From Chloroflexi bacterium HGW-Chloroflexi-3 (lineage in GTDB: Bacteria > Chloroflexota > Anaerolineae > Anaerolineales > Anaerolineaceae), in the NCBI GenBank assembly GCA_002842045.1, contig PHBX01000011.1, positions 210,610-274,609 of the forward strand: DNA of 64,000 bases, written 5' to 3'. Below the pieces are notes generated by a model, which saw only the letters and a program-made list of their open reading frames with translations, did no database searches and was not told the DNA's origin. The number at the start of each line of letters is the position of its first letter. The stretch's first letter is position 1. A program made the translations under genes and the position numbers. Of the stretch, positions 53,552 to 60,571 are shown piece after piece.

Positions 53552-53782
53552 ATGTGAGCCCGAAGCAGAAAAACCTTTCGCTTCAGGTTAGGAAAAACCT
53601 TTTATCCGCAGGTAATGACCTGGCTTAGTTTCTGGTAGAAGATTAACCAATCACTTGAACTCATATCCCATAACGTGTATTTGAGCCTCTTTGCGCATGG
53701 TACAGGCTATATCAGATGCCATTCCCCGGAAGAACACCGGGAATCTTCGAGCGCACAGGCATAAAGTATTGATCGGGACGAG

Positions 53783-54361
53783 TCAGTCTGTAGTTAAATC
53801 CTTGCTATCAGAAATGGACGATGCCTCTCCGAAGCCACTCTCAACTTCAGCATTACCGGTTTGGCCTTTTTTGTTCGCAGATTTCGGTTTTTTCTCGCTT
53901 TGTATCGCAGCATCTATCCCACCTTTAGGTATGGTCGGGACACTGGAAGCGGGCAAAGCCGGTTTTTCCAGTACGATGATGCGTCTTGCTACAATTTCAA
54001 CTACGTTGCGGTCGATCAGCACCTGACCGGGTTTGAAGTCACCACCTTTGATATCGATAACCAGTTCTCCAAAGCTTTTTGATCTCCGGGCTTTGCTGAC
54101 AAATTCCTCCAGACTTTCACGGTAATCTCTTGATTGGAGAAAACCATGCACTCGTAATCGCATACCCCGGTGGATATGGATTAGACCATTTGCGCCGCCA
54201 CTTACTCGAACATTGATGTAATCGCCGGCATCCCGTTCTTGGTCTAACTTTTTGGATGGCTGATCGCTGTCACGATAGACCACCAGACGGAAGAACAAAT
54301 CTTCCATGAATTTCCATGGATCGCGCACAACGATCCCTTCGACAACAACTTCATTGATCAA
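53783..54361 (-). CDS. OB-fold (SSB-like) protein
   Basis: This 192-residue protein begins INEVVVEGIVVRDPWKFM and continues with a DYINVRVSGG strand and RGMRLRVHGFLQSRDY, the order of strands in SSB/PriB OB-folds. The region after residue 130 is a low-complexity, Lys/Ser-rich tail without the acidic tip. It may be a second single-strand DNA-binding protein of the element. It starts with CACAAGGAGG upstream and lies behind a promoter-terminator leader (54,404-54,519). The hairpin-dense region follows. Confidence 0.7.
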   Translation of the reverse strand: MINEVVVEGIVVRDPWKFMEDLFFRLVVYRDSDQPSKKLDQERDAGDYINVRVSGGANGLIHIHRGMRLRVHGFLQSRDYRESLEEFVSKARRSKSFGELVIDIKGGDFKPGQVLIDRNVVEIVARRIIVLEKPALPASSVPTIPKGGIDAAIQSEKKPKSANKKGQTGNAEVESGFGEASSISDSKDLTTD

Positions 54362-54403
54362 TCGAGCCTCCTTGTGTCATCATCCTCACGATAGAGGAAT
54401 CTT

Positions 54404-54447
54404 TAAAACAAAATGCCGGACACATCACCCTGTGGGTATAGTCCGGC
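54404..54447 (-). terminator. Leader terminator A, before the OB-fold gene
   Basis: GCCGGAC (minus strand) pairs with GTCCGGC across an inner ACCC-ACA-GGGT hairpin; ATTTTGTTTT follows. It stands between the promoter and the gene start at 54361, so it can attenuate transcription. A related copy occurs at 57138-57184. Confidence 0.6.
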
Positions 54448-54485
54448 CAACGATAGAATAAAAATATATTCGTTTTGTTAATTTC

Positions 54486-54519
54486 AGTATAGCAACAGCC
54501 AGGTCTTTATCCCAGGGGG
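54486..54519 (-). promoter_or_regulatory. Promoter A with conserved upstream box
   Basis: On the minus strand CCCCCTGGGATAA (54519-54507) is followed after 15 bases by TATACT (54491-54486), preceded by TTGC as an extended -10. The same box, spacing and TTGCTA step recur in promoter B at 57219-57251. The upstream box may be an activator or alternative sigma site. Confidence 0.55.
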
Positions 54520-54530
54520 ATAATTGTCAC

Positions 54531-55496
54531 CTACTGAAAAATGCTTGGACGCATGGGGTTCCCATATCGCGGCCAAAACAGGTTAAGGGCTGGACCTGGA
54601 TCAACGTTATTGTTTATCCTCGAATGCCCCATCACCATATCTAAAGGGATATTCCAGCGGGAGCAAATATCCTCAACCAATATTTGAAGAGAATGGATCT
54701 GCACCTGAGGGTATTCTTCCCAAAAGCGATAACCAAAGGAATTGTTATAGTCCTCGAATAGGCCACCATTCGCCGATGAAGTCGGACTAATGTAATAACG
54801 AGGGTCAACGTGTCCCAAGTTCACCAATTCAATGCCTATCGTTTGAGATCGCGGTTCAACAAAACTACCATCCGGGTTTGTACAAACCGGGCATGATGGA
54901 ATACAAAGGTTCCGATTTCCGTAGCAATTGACATGATAAGCTGCAAACTGCTCGGGGATAACTTGATATACCTTGCCATCTCGGTCAATAACATAATGGG
55001 CGCTGCTGTTGTGGGGTTGTTGGAAGGTTGCAATGGTTGCTTCTAGTGAACCTTCAGTATAGTGAAGGACAATTGCTCTGGGTTGATTTTGAAAATCAAA
55101 ATTACAGGAAGGACGGATATCGACTCGATCTGGCAATCGTTTCTGTGCTTCATCACTAATATCGCTTGGAAAAGTCACTTGATTTAATGCGTGCCGCCAC
55201 TGATCACTATCCACCTGACTGCGTTTGCAAAATTCAACCAAATTCTGGTACTCAGAAAGAGAATTGGGAATCCAGGGAGTTGGCGTTTCTGTTGGGACGA
55301 TGGTAGGTGAGATTTCTATATCTGGCATTGGTTCAGAAGCCGCTGACCCCATTTTTGTGATGTCAACGATTTCTGTGTGTTGCGTTATTTCACTATTGTT
55401 CTGAATCAGCAACTGCGGTTCAGCGTGAACCCCGCCTTGAGTGACACCAACCATAATAAAAAATCCGATTGCTAAAACAAGAGGGTGTGGAACCAT
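54531..55496 (-). CDS. N-acetylmuramoyl-L-alanine amidase (Amidase_2 type)
   Basis: The ~321-residue exported protein has an N-terminal hydrophobic segment, a Thr/Pro-rich spacer and a C-terminal amidase_2 domain (about residues 135-315). The zinc and active-site residues are visible in IVLHYTEGS, SAHYVIDRDGKVYQ and MGHSRINNNVDPGPALN. It cleaves the amide bond between muramic acid and the peptide stem. It is the last gene of the first pilus cluster, right after a TadG-like gene, and may open the wall for pilus or conjugative assembly. ATG 55496 is used; TTG 55502 overlaps the upstream stop. Confidence 0.85.
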   Translation of the reverse strand: MVPHPLVLAIGFFIMVGVTQGGVHAEPQLLIQNNSEITQHTEIVDITKMGSAASEPMPDIEISPTIVPTETPTPWIPNSLSEYQNLVEFCKRSQVDSDQWRHALNQVTFPSDISDEAQKRLPDRVDIRPSCNFDFQNQPRAIVLHYTEGSLEATIATFQQPHNSSAHYVIDRDGKVYQVIPEQFAAYHVNCYGNRNLCIPSCPVCTNPDGSFVEPRSQTIGIELVNLGHVDPRYYISPTSSANGGLFEDYNNSFGYRFWEEYPQVQIHSLQILVEDICSRWNIPLDMVMGHSRINNNVDPGPALNLFWPRYGNPMRPSIFQ

Positions 55497-55498
55497 CT

Positions 55499-55951
55499 TC
55501 AATGGGTAAACGCTCGCAGTTTTGCAATACCAGTCTGAGTTACAGTAACATTTGGTACCACTGATGGAAACAAGATGGATAAATTGGCCGATACGTTGAC
55601 TTGTACCGTGTTATCTCCACCGCTAACTTGAATGCCGGTTACGAAGGCATGAACACCTTTGGCTGATAAGCCGATTGTATTTGAGCTTACATAGGATTGA
55701 GCGTTCGCCCAGGTTTTTGAGGTGGAAATCAGACTACCGGTATCCTGGAAAACACGCTGGTTAATCTCGGCAGCAGCGGCCACAGCCGCCGCGTCCGCTG
55801 CTTTTTGAACCTCAGATATAGCATAGAAATACCGCCCCAGTTCGATGGCAAAAGCCAGGGCGGGGATCAATACCAGACCGATGAACACTGCCCAAAATGT
55901 CATGGAATAACCGCGGCGATCGTGAAGCAATTTGTCTCGCAAGTTACCCAT
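55499..55951 (-). CDS. TadG-like pilus assembly protein
   Basis: The ~150-residue protein has an N-terminal Tad-type signal: RRGYSMTFWAVFIGLVLIPALAFAIELGRYF is one membrane helix (quoted in part: MTFWAVFIGLVLIPALAFA), then AISEVQKAADAAAVAAA, typical of TadG/TadE minor pilins. The remainder is a secreted beta-rich domain. Its ATG at 55951 overlaps the stop of the TadE gene (TAATG), showing coupling. It probably acts as a minor pilin or anchor in a Tad pilus. Confidence 0.75.
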   Translation of the reverse strand: MGNLRDKLLHDRRGYSMTFWAVFIGLVLIPALAFAIELGRYFYAISEVQKAADAAAVAAAAEINQRVFQDTGSLISTSKTWANAQSYVSSNTIGLSAKGVHAFVTGIQVSGGDNTVQVNVSANLSILFPSVVPNVTVTQTGIAKLRAFTH

Positions 55952-56361
55952 TACCACCCCTCCTGCCGGAATGTGGAATCGGCGCGGACATTGAATGTTT
56001 GCCCAGGCAGCCCAGGAAACAGACTGGTCAAAGGAGCAAGAAAATTAGGTACGCTTCCACTTACTTGAATTTTAAGAATACTTCCGGCACTGCCACCCGG
56101 AGCCAGAACGCTAACAGAAGTGTTTTCCAAAATACCTGCTTGGGCAATGGCAGATTTTGCCCCACTCATTGCATAACAAGCCGGGCACTGTTGCGCAACA
56201 CTTCCCATCCGTGCGCCATGTCTGGCTGCGGCCTGGACAGCTTGTTGAGCATAGACAACCATCCCCAGGTTGACAATGGCCAGCATGACTAAAATGGCAA
56301 TCGGGGTTGTTATGGCCGCTTCAAGCATTTCCATTCCTCGTTTATCTTTTAGAAATTTCAT
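55951..56361 (-). CDS. TadE-like minor pilin
   Basis: The 136-residue protein begins KDKRGMEMLEAAITTPIAIL, a TadE-type leader with a class IV prepilin-like Gly then Glu five residues on, and one hydrophobic helix (about residues 16-36). A small soluble domain follows with a CPAC pair. TadE proteins are processed by the prepilin peptidase and assist Flp pilus assembly. It lies between the Flp pilin gene and the TadG gene on the same strand. Confidence 0.8.
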   Translation of the reverse strand: MKFLKDKRGMEMLEAAITTPIAILVMLAIVNLGMVVYAQQAVQAAARHGARMGSVAQQCPACYAMSGAKSAIAQAGILENTSVSVLAPGGSAGSILKIQVSGSVPNFLAPLTSLFPGLPGQTFNVRADSTFRQEGW

Positions 56362-56424
56362 AAACCTCCAGCTAAAAATGAGGTTCTGCCGGATTCTCCT
56401 GGGCCGGCAGAACTTTAAGACCTA

Positions 56425-56571
56425 TTAGATTTTTCCGGCGATATCATTCACTTTGGCGGCGATATTCTCGCCCAGCAGCCGGTAAGCGCCATAGCTGACC
56501 AGGACAACCACTGCAATAATCAAGGCGACCTCAGTCGACTCAATTCCTCGGTTATCTTTCAGAAAACGCAA
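56425..56571 (-). CDS. Flp-type pilin (cluster 1)
   Basis: This short gene, about 48 residues, encodes a Flp pilin: NRGIESTEVALIIAVVVL has the Gly at the cleavage site and Glu five residues after it, then a hydrophobic helix and an amphipathic tail ending IAGKI. Start is TTG at 56571, nine bases after GGAGG; an upstream TTG at 56577 is possible. It lies between prepilin peptidase and TadE genes, a normal Tad order. Confidence 0.8.
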   Translation of the reverse strand: MRFLKDNRGIESTEVALIIAVVVLVSYGAYRLLGENIAAKVNDIAGKI

Positions 56572-56593
56572 AGCCAATCACCTCCTCTCTTTG

Positions 56594-57115
56594 TTAGATT
56601 AGCGGGTATAGAACAAATAACAACGATCCGCAGAAAATCGAAACCACAAATGGGATTTCCCTTTGTTTTCGCAGACTGGCAATCACACCCTGGATACCAC
56701 CCACTACTGAAACAGGGATCAGAATTGCAGGGTTCCCCGTTATTAACGTTATGGCGATCAGAAGCTTTACGTCTGCACCACCCATGATGCCGAACTCCCA
56801 TAACATCCAAACACCTAGAATCACCACGCAGATTATGGCAGTTGCAGGTTGAAATATTCCGGCAAAAGCCGATAGCGTAAAGGCAAAAGCCAGGCGTTTT
56901 TCCCTGGGGTTGAAGTCTGCTACATGAGTTAAAGCAATGGTCAATAAAACAGGAGACCAAAGCCCATGAAACAGGCCAAATACCCCTGCTCCAATCAGGC
57001 ATCCCAGGGTTAATGGCATGGGCACTTCACGGTCCTTCAGATCGTAAATCATGCAAACGAATAGCAGGACAAGCAGTACAGAATTGGCGATCAGGTTTAG
57101 CTCCATTGCCCTCAT
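56594..57115 (-). CDS. A24-family prepilin peptidase (TadV-like), cluster 1
   Basis: The 173-residue polytopic membrane protein has about five or six helices. The aspartic-protease residues of the A24 family are seen in MIYDLKDREVPM (about residue 22) and GGADVKLLIAI (about 120). It cleaves the leader of Flp and TadE/G prepilins. It heads the first pilus cluster, downstream of promoter B and its leader terminator. ATG 57115 or 57106 may be used. Confidence 0.85.
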   Translation of the reverse strand: MRAMELNLIANSVLLVLLFVCMIYDLKDREVPMPLTLGCLIGAGVFGLFHGLWSPVLLTIALTHVADFNPREKRLAFAFTLSAFAGIFQPATAIICVVILGVWMLWEFGIMGGADVKLLIAITLITGNPAILIPVSVVGGIQGVIASLRKQREIPFVVSIFCGSLLFVLYPLI

Positions 57116-57137
57116 CTCAAAAAGGGTGCTCTAGAAT

Positions 57138-57184
57138 AAAAAAAGCCGGACACACACTGCGTATCCAGCAGGTAAATGTCCGGC
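57138..57184 (-). terminator. Leader terminator B, before pilus cluster 1
   Basis: On the minus strand GCCGGACA pairs with TGTCCGGC around an inner CTGC-GCAG hairpin; seven T follow. The identical CGTTGG precedes the stem here and in leader A. The inner arm differs in sequence but is kept as a stem, which points to a conserved RNA shape. Confidence 0.65.
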
Positions 57185-57218
57185 CAACGATTTGAATCTA
57201 AACTGTGTCTACAATTTT

Positions 57219-57251
57219 ATTGTAGCAATTTGATTGTGTTATCCCAGGGGG
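57219..57251 (-). promoter_or_regulatory. Promoter B with conserved upstream box
   Basis: CCCCCTGGGATAA (57251-57239) is followed after 14 bases by TACAAT (57224-57219), with TTGC directly before it. It matches promoter A in box, spacing and extended -10, and drives the first pilus cluster through leader terminator B. Confidence 0.6.
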
Positions 57252-57315
57252 AAATTAATCGGTTAATAAATGTCTCTAAAGCCAACTGAATTCAAGACCT
57301 TAAAACAAGAAAATT

Positions 57316-58476
57316 TCATTCAACATCAATTCCCTGGACTACTTTGAATATCTCATCTGCCTGATAAATCCGATTCCGTGCATAGCCGGTAATTTCTCGA
57401 AGGTGGCCGCTCTGTACGAGTTTCTCAATATAATCGCGAGCTGTTTTGAAGGGAATTCCCAACCCATCAGAAGCTTGTCGAACGGATAAGATTGGCCGAG
57501 TGAACAGGAAATCCACCACAGCGGACATTCGCTCTGGGTTGCGATCTGCGTTCACCATGGACTGGTACTTGATCCGGATAGCTTGCAATCGTTCCATACG
57601 AACCAGGCCATCACGTGCCTGCTCACTGACTCCTCGTAAGAAGAAACGCAGCCAGGTTTCCCATGTTCCTTGTTGAGAAACAGCCAGAAGATGATCGTAA
57701 TATTCCTGGCGGTAGTGTTCAATGTACGCACTCAAGTTGAGTAATGGTTGCGGTAGCAACCCCCACTCACAGAGTAATAACACTACCAGTAACCGCCCAA
57801 CCCTGCCGTTTCCATCCAAAAAAGGGTGGATGGCTTCGAATTGATAATGGATCATCCCAGCACGAGCAAGGGGAGGAATTTGCGTGTCAGCGTGGATAAA
57901 TTTTTCCAGGGCATCCAACGCCTGGTGCATCTCCTCTACTGGTGGCGGTACATAAGGGGCACTGGATGGTGTACTACCAGCTGGTCCAATCCAGTTCTGG
58001 CTGCGACGAAACTCACCTGGTGTAAGTGTCCCGCCCCGCACATTTTCCATCAATTTTTCATGAATTTCACGAATCAGGCGCAGACTGACCGGAAGTGTTT
58101 TCAGACGTTCCAATCCATAATCGGTTGCGCGAACGTAATTATATACTTCGCGCACATCATCGGTCTGTTCGAAAAAAGACAATTGTGAAGTTTCAAATGT
58201 ATATAAATCTTCTAAAGAAGCTCGGGTACCCTCAATGCGGGAAGAAATTACCGCTTCATTGCGAATAAAAGGTTGAATTAATAGCCGTGGAAATGGAAAA
58301 GTACCTGCTAGAGCTGCCAGCCTGCTCAGATTACGCTCGGCATCCGAAAGGGCTGAAACGAGAGGCAGTGTCCAGGTTATGTCAGGCGGTAATTGGTTAG
58401 GAATGAAAGCCCAATAACCTGTTGAGGTAAGAATAGTCCGACCTGCTTCTTGATCATGATAATCTTTAGGGTCCAT
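57316..58476 (-). CDS. Fic-domain protein with C-terminal winged helix
   Basis: The 386-residue protein has a Fic N-terminal region, the inhibitory-type segment SSRIEGTRASLEDL (about residue 67-80), the full Fic motif HPFLDGNGRVGR (about 216-227), and a C-terminal winged helix (SVRQASDGLGIPFKTARDYI). Fic proteins transfer AMP or other groups to target proteins. The SxxxE(G)-type helix suggests a self-inhibited enzyme. It is transcribed divergently from a small DNA-binding gene with operator-like repeats between, similar to a toxin-antitoxin or regulatory pair. Confidence 0.88.
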   Translation of the reverse strand: MDPKDYHDQEAGRTILTSTGYWAFIPNQLPPDITWTLPLVSALSDAERNLSRLAALAGTFPFPRLLIQPFIRNEAVISSRIEGTRASLEDLYTFETSQLSFFEQTDDVREVYNYVRATDYGLERLKTLPVSLRLIREIHEKLMENVRGGTLTPGEFRRSQNWIGPAGSTPSSAPYVPPPVEEMHQALDALEKFIHADTQIPPLARAGMIHYQFEAIHPFLDGNGRVGRLLVVLLLCEWGLLPQPLLNLSAYIEHYRQEYYDHLLAVSQQGTWETWLRFFLRGVSEQARDGLVRMERLQAIRIKYQSMVNADRNPERMSAVVDFLFTRPILSVRQASDGLGIPFKTARDYIEKLVQSGHLREITGYARNRIYQADEIFKVVQGIDVE

Positions 58477-58499
58477 TTAAAAAATCCTGTTTATACGAA

Positions 58500-58571
58500 A
58501 GTGTAAATATGGTATATCTATATTAACACTTTATGATATAAATGTAAATAAGACACAAGTGTATTTACATT
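58500..58571. promoter_or_regulatory. Two operator-like inverted repeats in the Fic/HTH divergent promoter
   Basis: AGTGTAAATAT/ATATTAACACT (58500-58510 with 58520-58530, one mismatch) and AATGTAAATA/TATTTACATT (58541-58550 with 58562-58571, perfect) share the TGTAAAT core. They occupy the 137-base divergent spacer and are probable binding sites for one of the two products. Confidence 0.6.
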
Positions 58572-58613
58572 TTATCTGGATAATGTAAGTACTCTATTCA
58601 AAAGGAGCGCCCC

Positions 58614-59006
58614 ATGAAACCGAAAACGGAAATTACTATTCCTGACGAAATCTTGAAAGAAATCGAAGCTTATTCAAAGGCAGAAAATATCACACTGAAT
58701 GAGTTTGTTATATGGGCGCTTGGCGAAAAAGTAGGCGAGCTACGTGGTAGACGAGGGGTTAAGGACTTAACAAGGATCAACATGAACCCATCTATTGAAA
58801 AACCAGTTGCTGACAAAAGTCAACAAACACCGGCCAACATCAAGCGTCTTTTAAAAGCAGAAGAAGTCGCAAAATACCTTAGAATCAGTAAATCGGGTGC
58901 GTATCATCTATTAAAAACTGGAGAAATTCCAGTCGTGAGAATTGGTACGGCCGTAAGAGTTCGCGAAGAGGATCTCGAAAAATTTGTCCTAAATTCAAAA
59001 GGATAA
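58614..59006 (+). CDS. Two-domain DNA-binding protein (RHH-like plus excisionase HTH)
   Basis: The 130-residue protein begins KTEITIPDEILKEIEAYSKA, a ribbon-helix-helix-like segment, and ends with an excisionase-family helix-turn-helix (LKAEEVAKYLRISKSGAYHL, about residues 75-95, then GTAVRVREEDLEKF). AAAGGAG precedes the ATG. It stands divergent to fic and could repress both genes through the repeats between them. It might serve as the regulator of the pair, but a recombination role is also possible. Confidence 0.65.
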   Translation: MKPKTEITIPDEILKEIEAYSKAENITLNEFVIWALGEKVGELRGRRGVKDLTRINMNPSIEKPVADKSQQTPANIKRLLKAEEVAKYLRISKSGAYHLLKTGEIPVVRIGTAVRVREEDLEKFVLNSKG

Positions 59007-59024
59007 ATAACCCTCTTATCGATT

Positions 59025-59591
59025 TCAGTTTGAAAAGAATAGACCAATTCTTAATAGCAGAACAGAGGCCAACAAGATTGGTAATCCAGGTAGCCGATGT
59101 AACCTGATTTTCCCCTCACGAATCATTGAATAAACCCCCATGCCCATGACAACCATAAGATGGGAAACCAGGACTCCCAGAATGAAGACCCAACCTGGCC
59201 AGACTAAACAGATAGTTATCGCGCTAACGGCGTCAGCTCCCCCCCAACATTTCAATTCCCATGCTACCCAAAAGCCAATGATCGCCAAAGCTGTTATAGG
59301 TGATAGTTGCACTGCAAAGAATAAGCCCAGGAATAATAACGGAAGCCAGGTGATGATTCGTCCAATTTCATCCATCTGGAATAGATTTGAGATCCTTTCC
59401 CTTTCACTGACAACTACAACTAATGCAGTGAGCAGAACAAGAGCCCAACCACCTTGCCAGACTCGATAAGCACCTGCCAGGATGATTGGAATAATCACCC
59501 AGGCGCTGTTCGGTATCTCGCTTTTGCGAATATCGAACCATGAAACAATCCCCAACCAGACAATAATAACCCCAAAAATAATCCAATCCAT
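59025..59591 (-). CDS. A24-family prepilin peptidase-like protein, cluster 2
   Basis: This 188-residue membrane protein has six or so helices and the A24 residues in SWFDIRKSEIPN (about residue 20) and WGGADAVSAITI (about 115). It is a second prepilin peptidase, separate in sequence from the one at 56594-57115. It ends a minus-strand run with the lytic transglycosylase, Ig-repeat, TadG/E and Flp genes, so it probably serves the second pilus cluster. Confidence 0.8.
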   Translation of the reverse strand: MDWIIFGVIIVWLGIVSWFDIRKSEIPNSAWVIIPIILAGAYRVWQGGWALVLLTALVVVVSERERISNLFQMDEIGRIITWLPLLFLGLFFAVQLSPITALAIIGFWVAWELKCWGGADAVSAITICLVWPGWVFILGVLVSHLMVVMGMGVYSMIREGKIRLHRLPGLPILLASVLLLRIGLFFSN

Positions 59592-59602
59592 TCTGTGTCC
59601 TC

Positions 59603-60571
59603 CTAAGGTTTGATTTGCTCTTCAATTCGCCGGATGTACTCAGCACCACTTGAACACCCGATTGAAAAATTGGCAGCAATGCTATTCCAACTACTTGGCG
59701 TACCTACCCTCCGGATTGCTTGATAGGTACATCCGGCACCGGCATGGTAATTTGCCAATACCAATCGCCAAAAATCCTCATAACTCATCAAGGATGATGG
59801 CGTTTGACCAGTCGCCAATGAAATCACTCGTGCAGATTGAGAACAACTTGCGTTGAGGGATTCTGCTAAAACACGCACTGCCAGCTCTCCTCTTTCGATA
59901 TCGACACCACCTGGGCAAGTAGGGCAGGTAGCATCAATTTCCCTCAAAACCAATCCACGCAAAAGTCTTTGTGTGGATAGATCAAGAAACCGATAGCCAG
60001 CACTACACCCACCATTTCCAAATGCCTGCCTGCAAATTCCCTGAAAATACTCTGGACGCCAGGTTAAAACCAGATCTGCCCCAAATTCAGTCATCTGCCC
60101 CAACCCGATCTCTCCCCGGATCCAATTCGCCGCCGGCCAGAATTGAGATTCAACCCCAATAACTGCTTTTATTATCTTGGGTGGCAAATCATTGGATTGA
60201 GCTGCTGAGAGGATGACCGAGTCGTATTGGTTTTGCCAGGTGATTGTTTGTTCCCTGGTCACATCTAATCCGCACGCGTTGGGAGAACCATCTAGGTTTA
60301 ATCCTCTGGAGGGACATGAACTTCCATCAACCAACCCTGTCAATAAGAGTTTGCCAGATAGAAGATCATATCGATAGGTTGTACTCAAGTCCATATTGGA
60401 TTGAGTGGGTTCAAGCCATTCTGGAAGGGATGTCGGTGATGCGCCATAGGCGGCCTGGCACGTTCCTCCGCTCTCAGCCTTAACCGTATATGGAGAATAT
60501 CCAGCGGTGCAAATCACCAAGATAGCCACCAAGGCAAATCGTTTTAAGGACGACCATGGACGGGATGCCAT
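59603..60571 (-). CDS. Lytic transglycosylase (SLT-type)
   Basis: The ~322-residue exported protein has an N-terminal signal (FALVAILVICTAGYS) and an SLT-like domain: AVIGVESQFWPAANW carries the catalytic Glu (about residue 148) and GEIGLGQMTEFGADL the conserved GLxQ segment. A cysteine-rich C-terminal region probably forms disulfides. It cleaves glycan strands to locally open peptidoglycan, as needed for assembly of secretion or pilus machines. ATG 60571 with GGGAGG upstream is used. It overlaps the end of the Ig-repeat gene. Confidence 0.85.
   Translation of the reverse strand: MASRPWSSLKRFALVAILVICTAGYSPYTVKAESGGTCQAAYGASPTSLPEWLEPTQSNMDLSTTYRYDLLSGKLLLTGLVDGSSCPSRGLNLDGSPNACGLDVTREQTITWQNQYDSVILSAAQSNDLPPKIIKAVIGVESQFWPAANWIRGEIGLGQMTEFGADLVLTWRPEYFQGICRQAFGNGGCSAGYRFLDLSTQRLLRGLVLREIDATCPTCPGGVDIERGELAVRVLAESLNASCSQSARVISLATGQTPSSLMSYEDFWRLVLANYHAGAGCTYQAIRRVGTPSSWNSIAANFSIGCSSGAEYIRRIEEQIKP

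Larger units (their letters stand above)
53083..53782. other. Hairpin-dense non-coding region
   Basis: No gene with support occurs in these 700 bases, but stable stems follow one another: 53197-53259 (TACAGGGC/GCCCTGTA with an inner stem), 53269-53309 (ATGGATGGGTA/TACCCATCCAT), 53314-53327 followed by T8, 53416-53436 (CCCC/GGGG), the composite structure 53446-53551, 53561-53585, and 53718-53743 (ATTCCCCGG/CCGGGAAT-like). It lies between the OB-fold gene and the Rad52 gene, so it could hold a replication origin, an initiation site or several small RNAs. Confidence 0.6.

Noticed and set aside
54404..57251. Known riboswitch (cyclic di-GMP) for the two leaders
   Set aside because: The conserved GEMM bases and tetraloop receptor are not present; only the terminator stem and flanks are shared.
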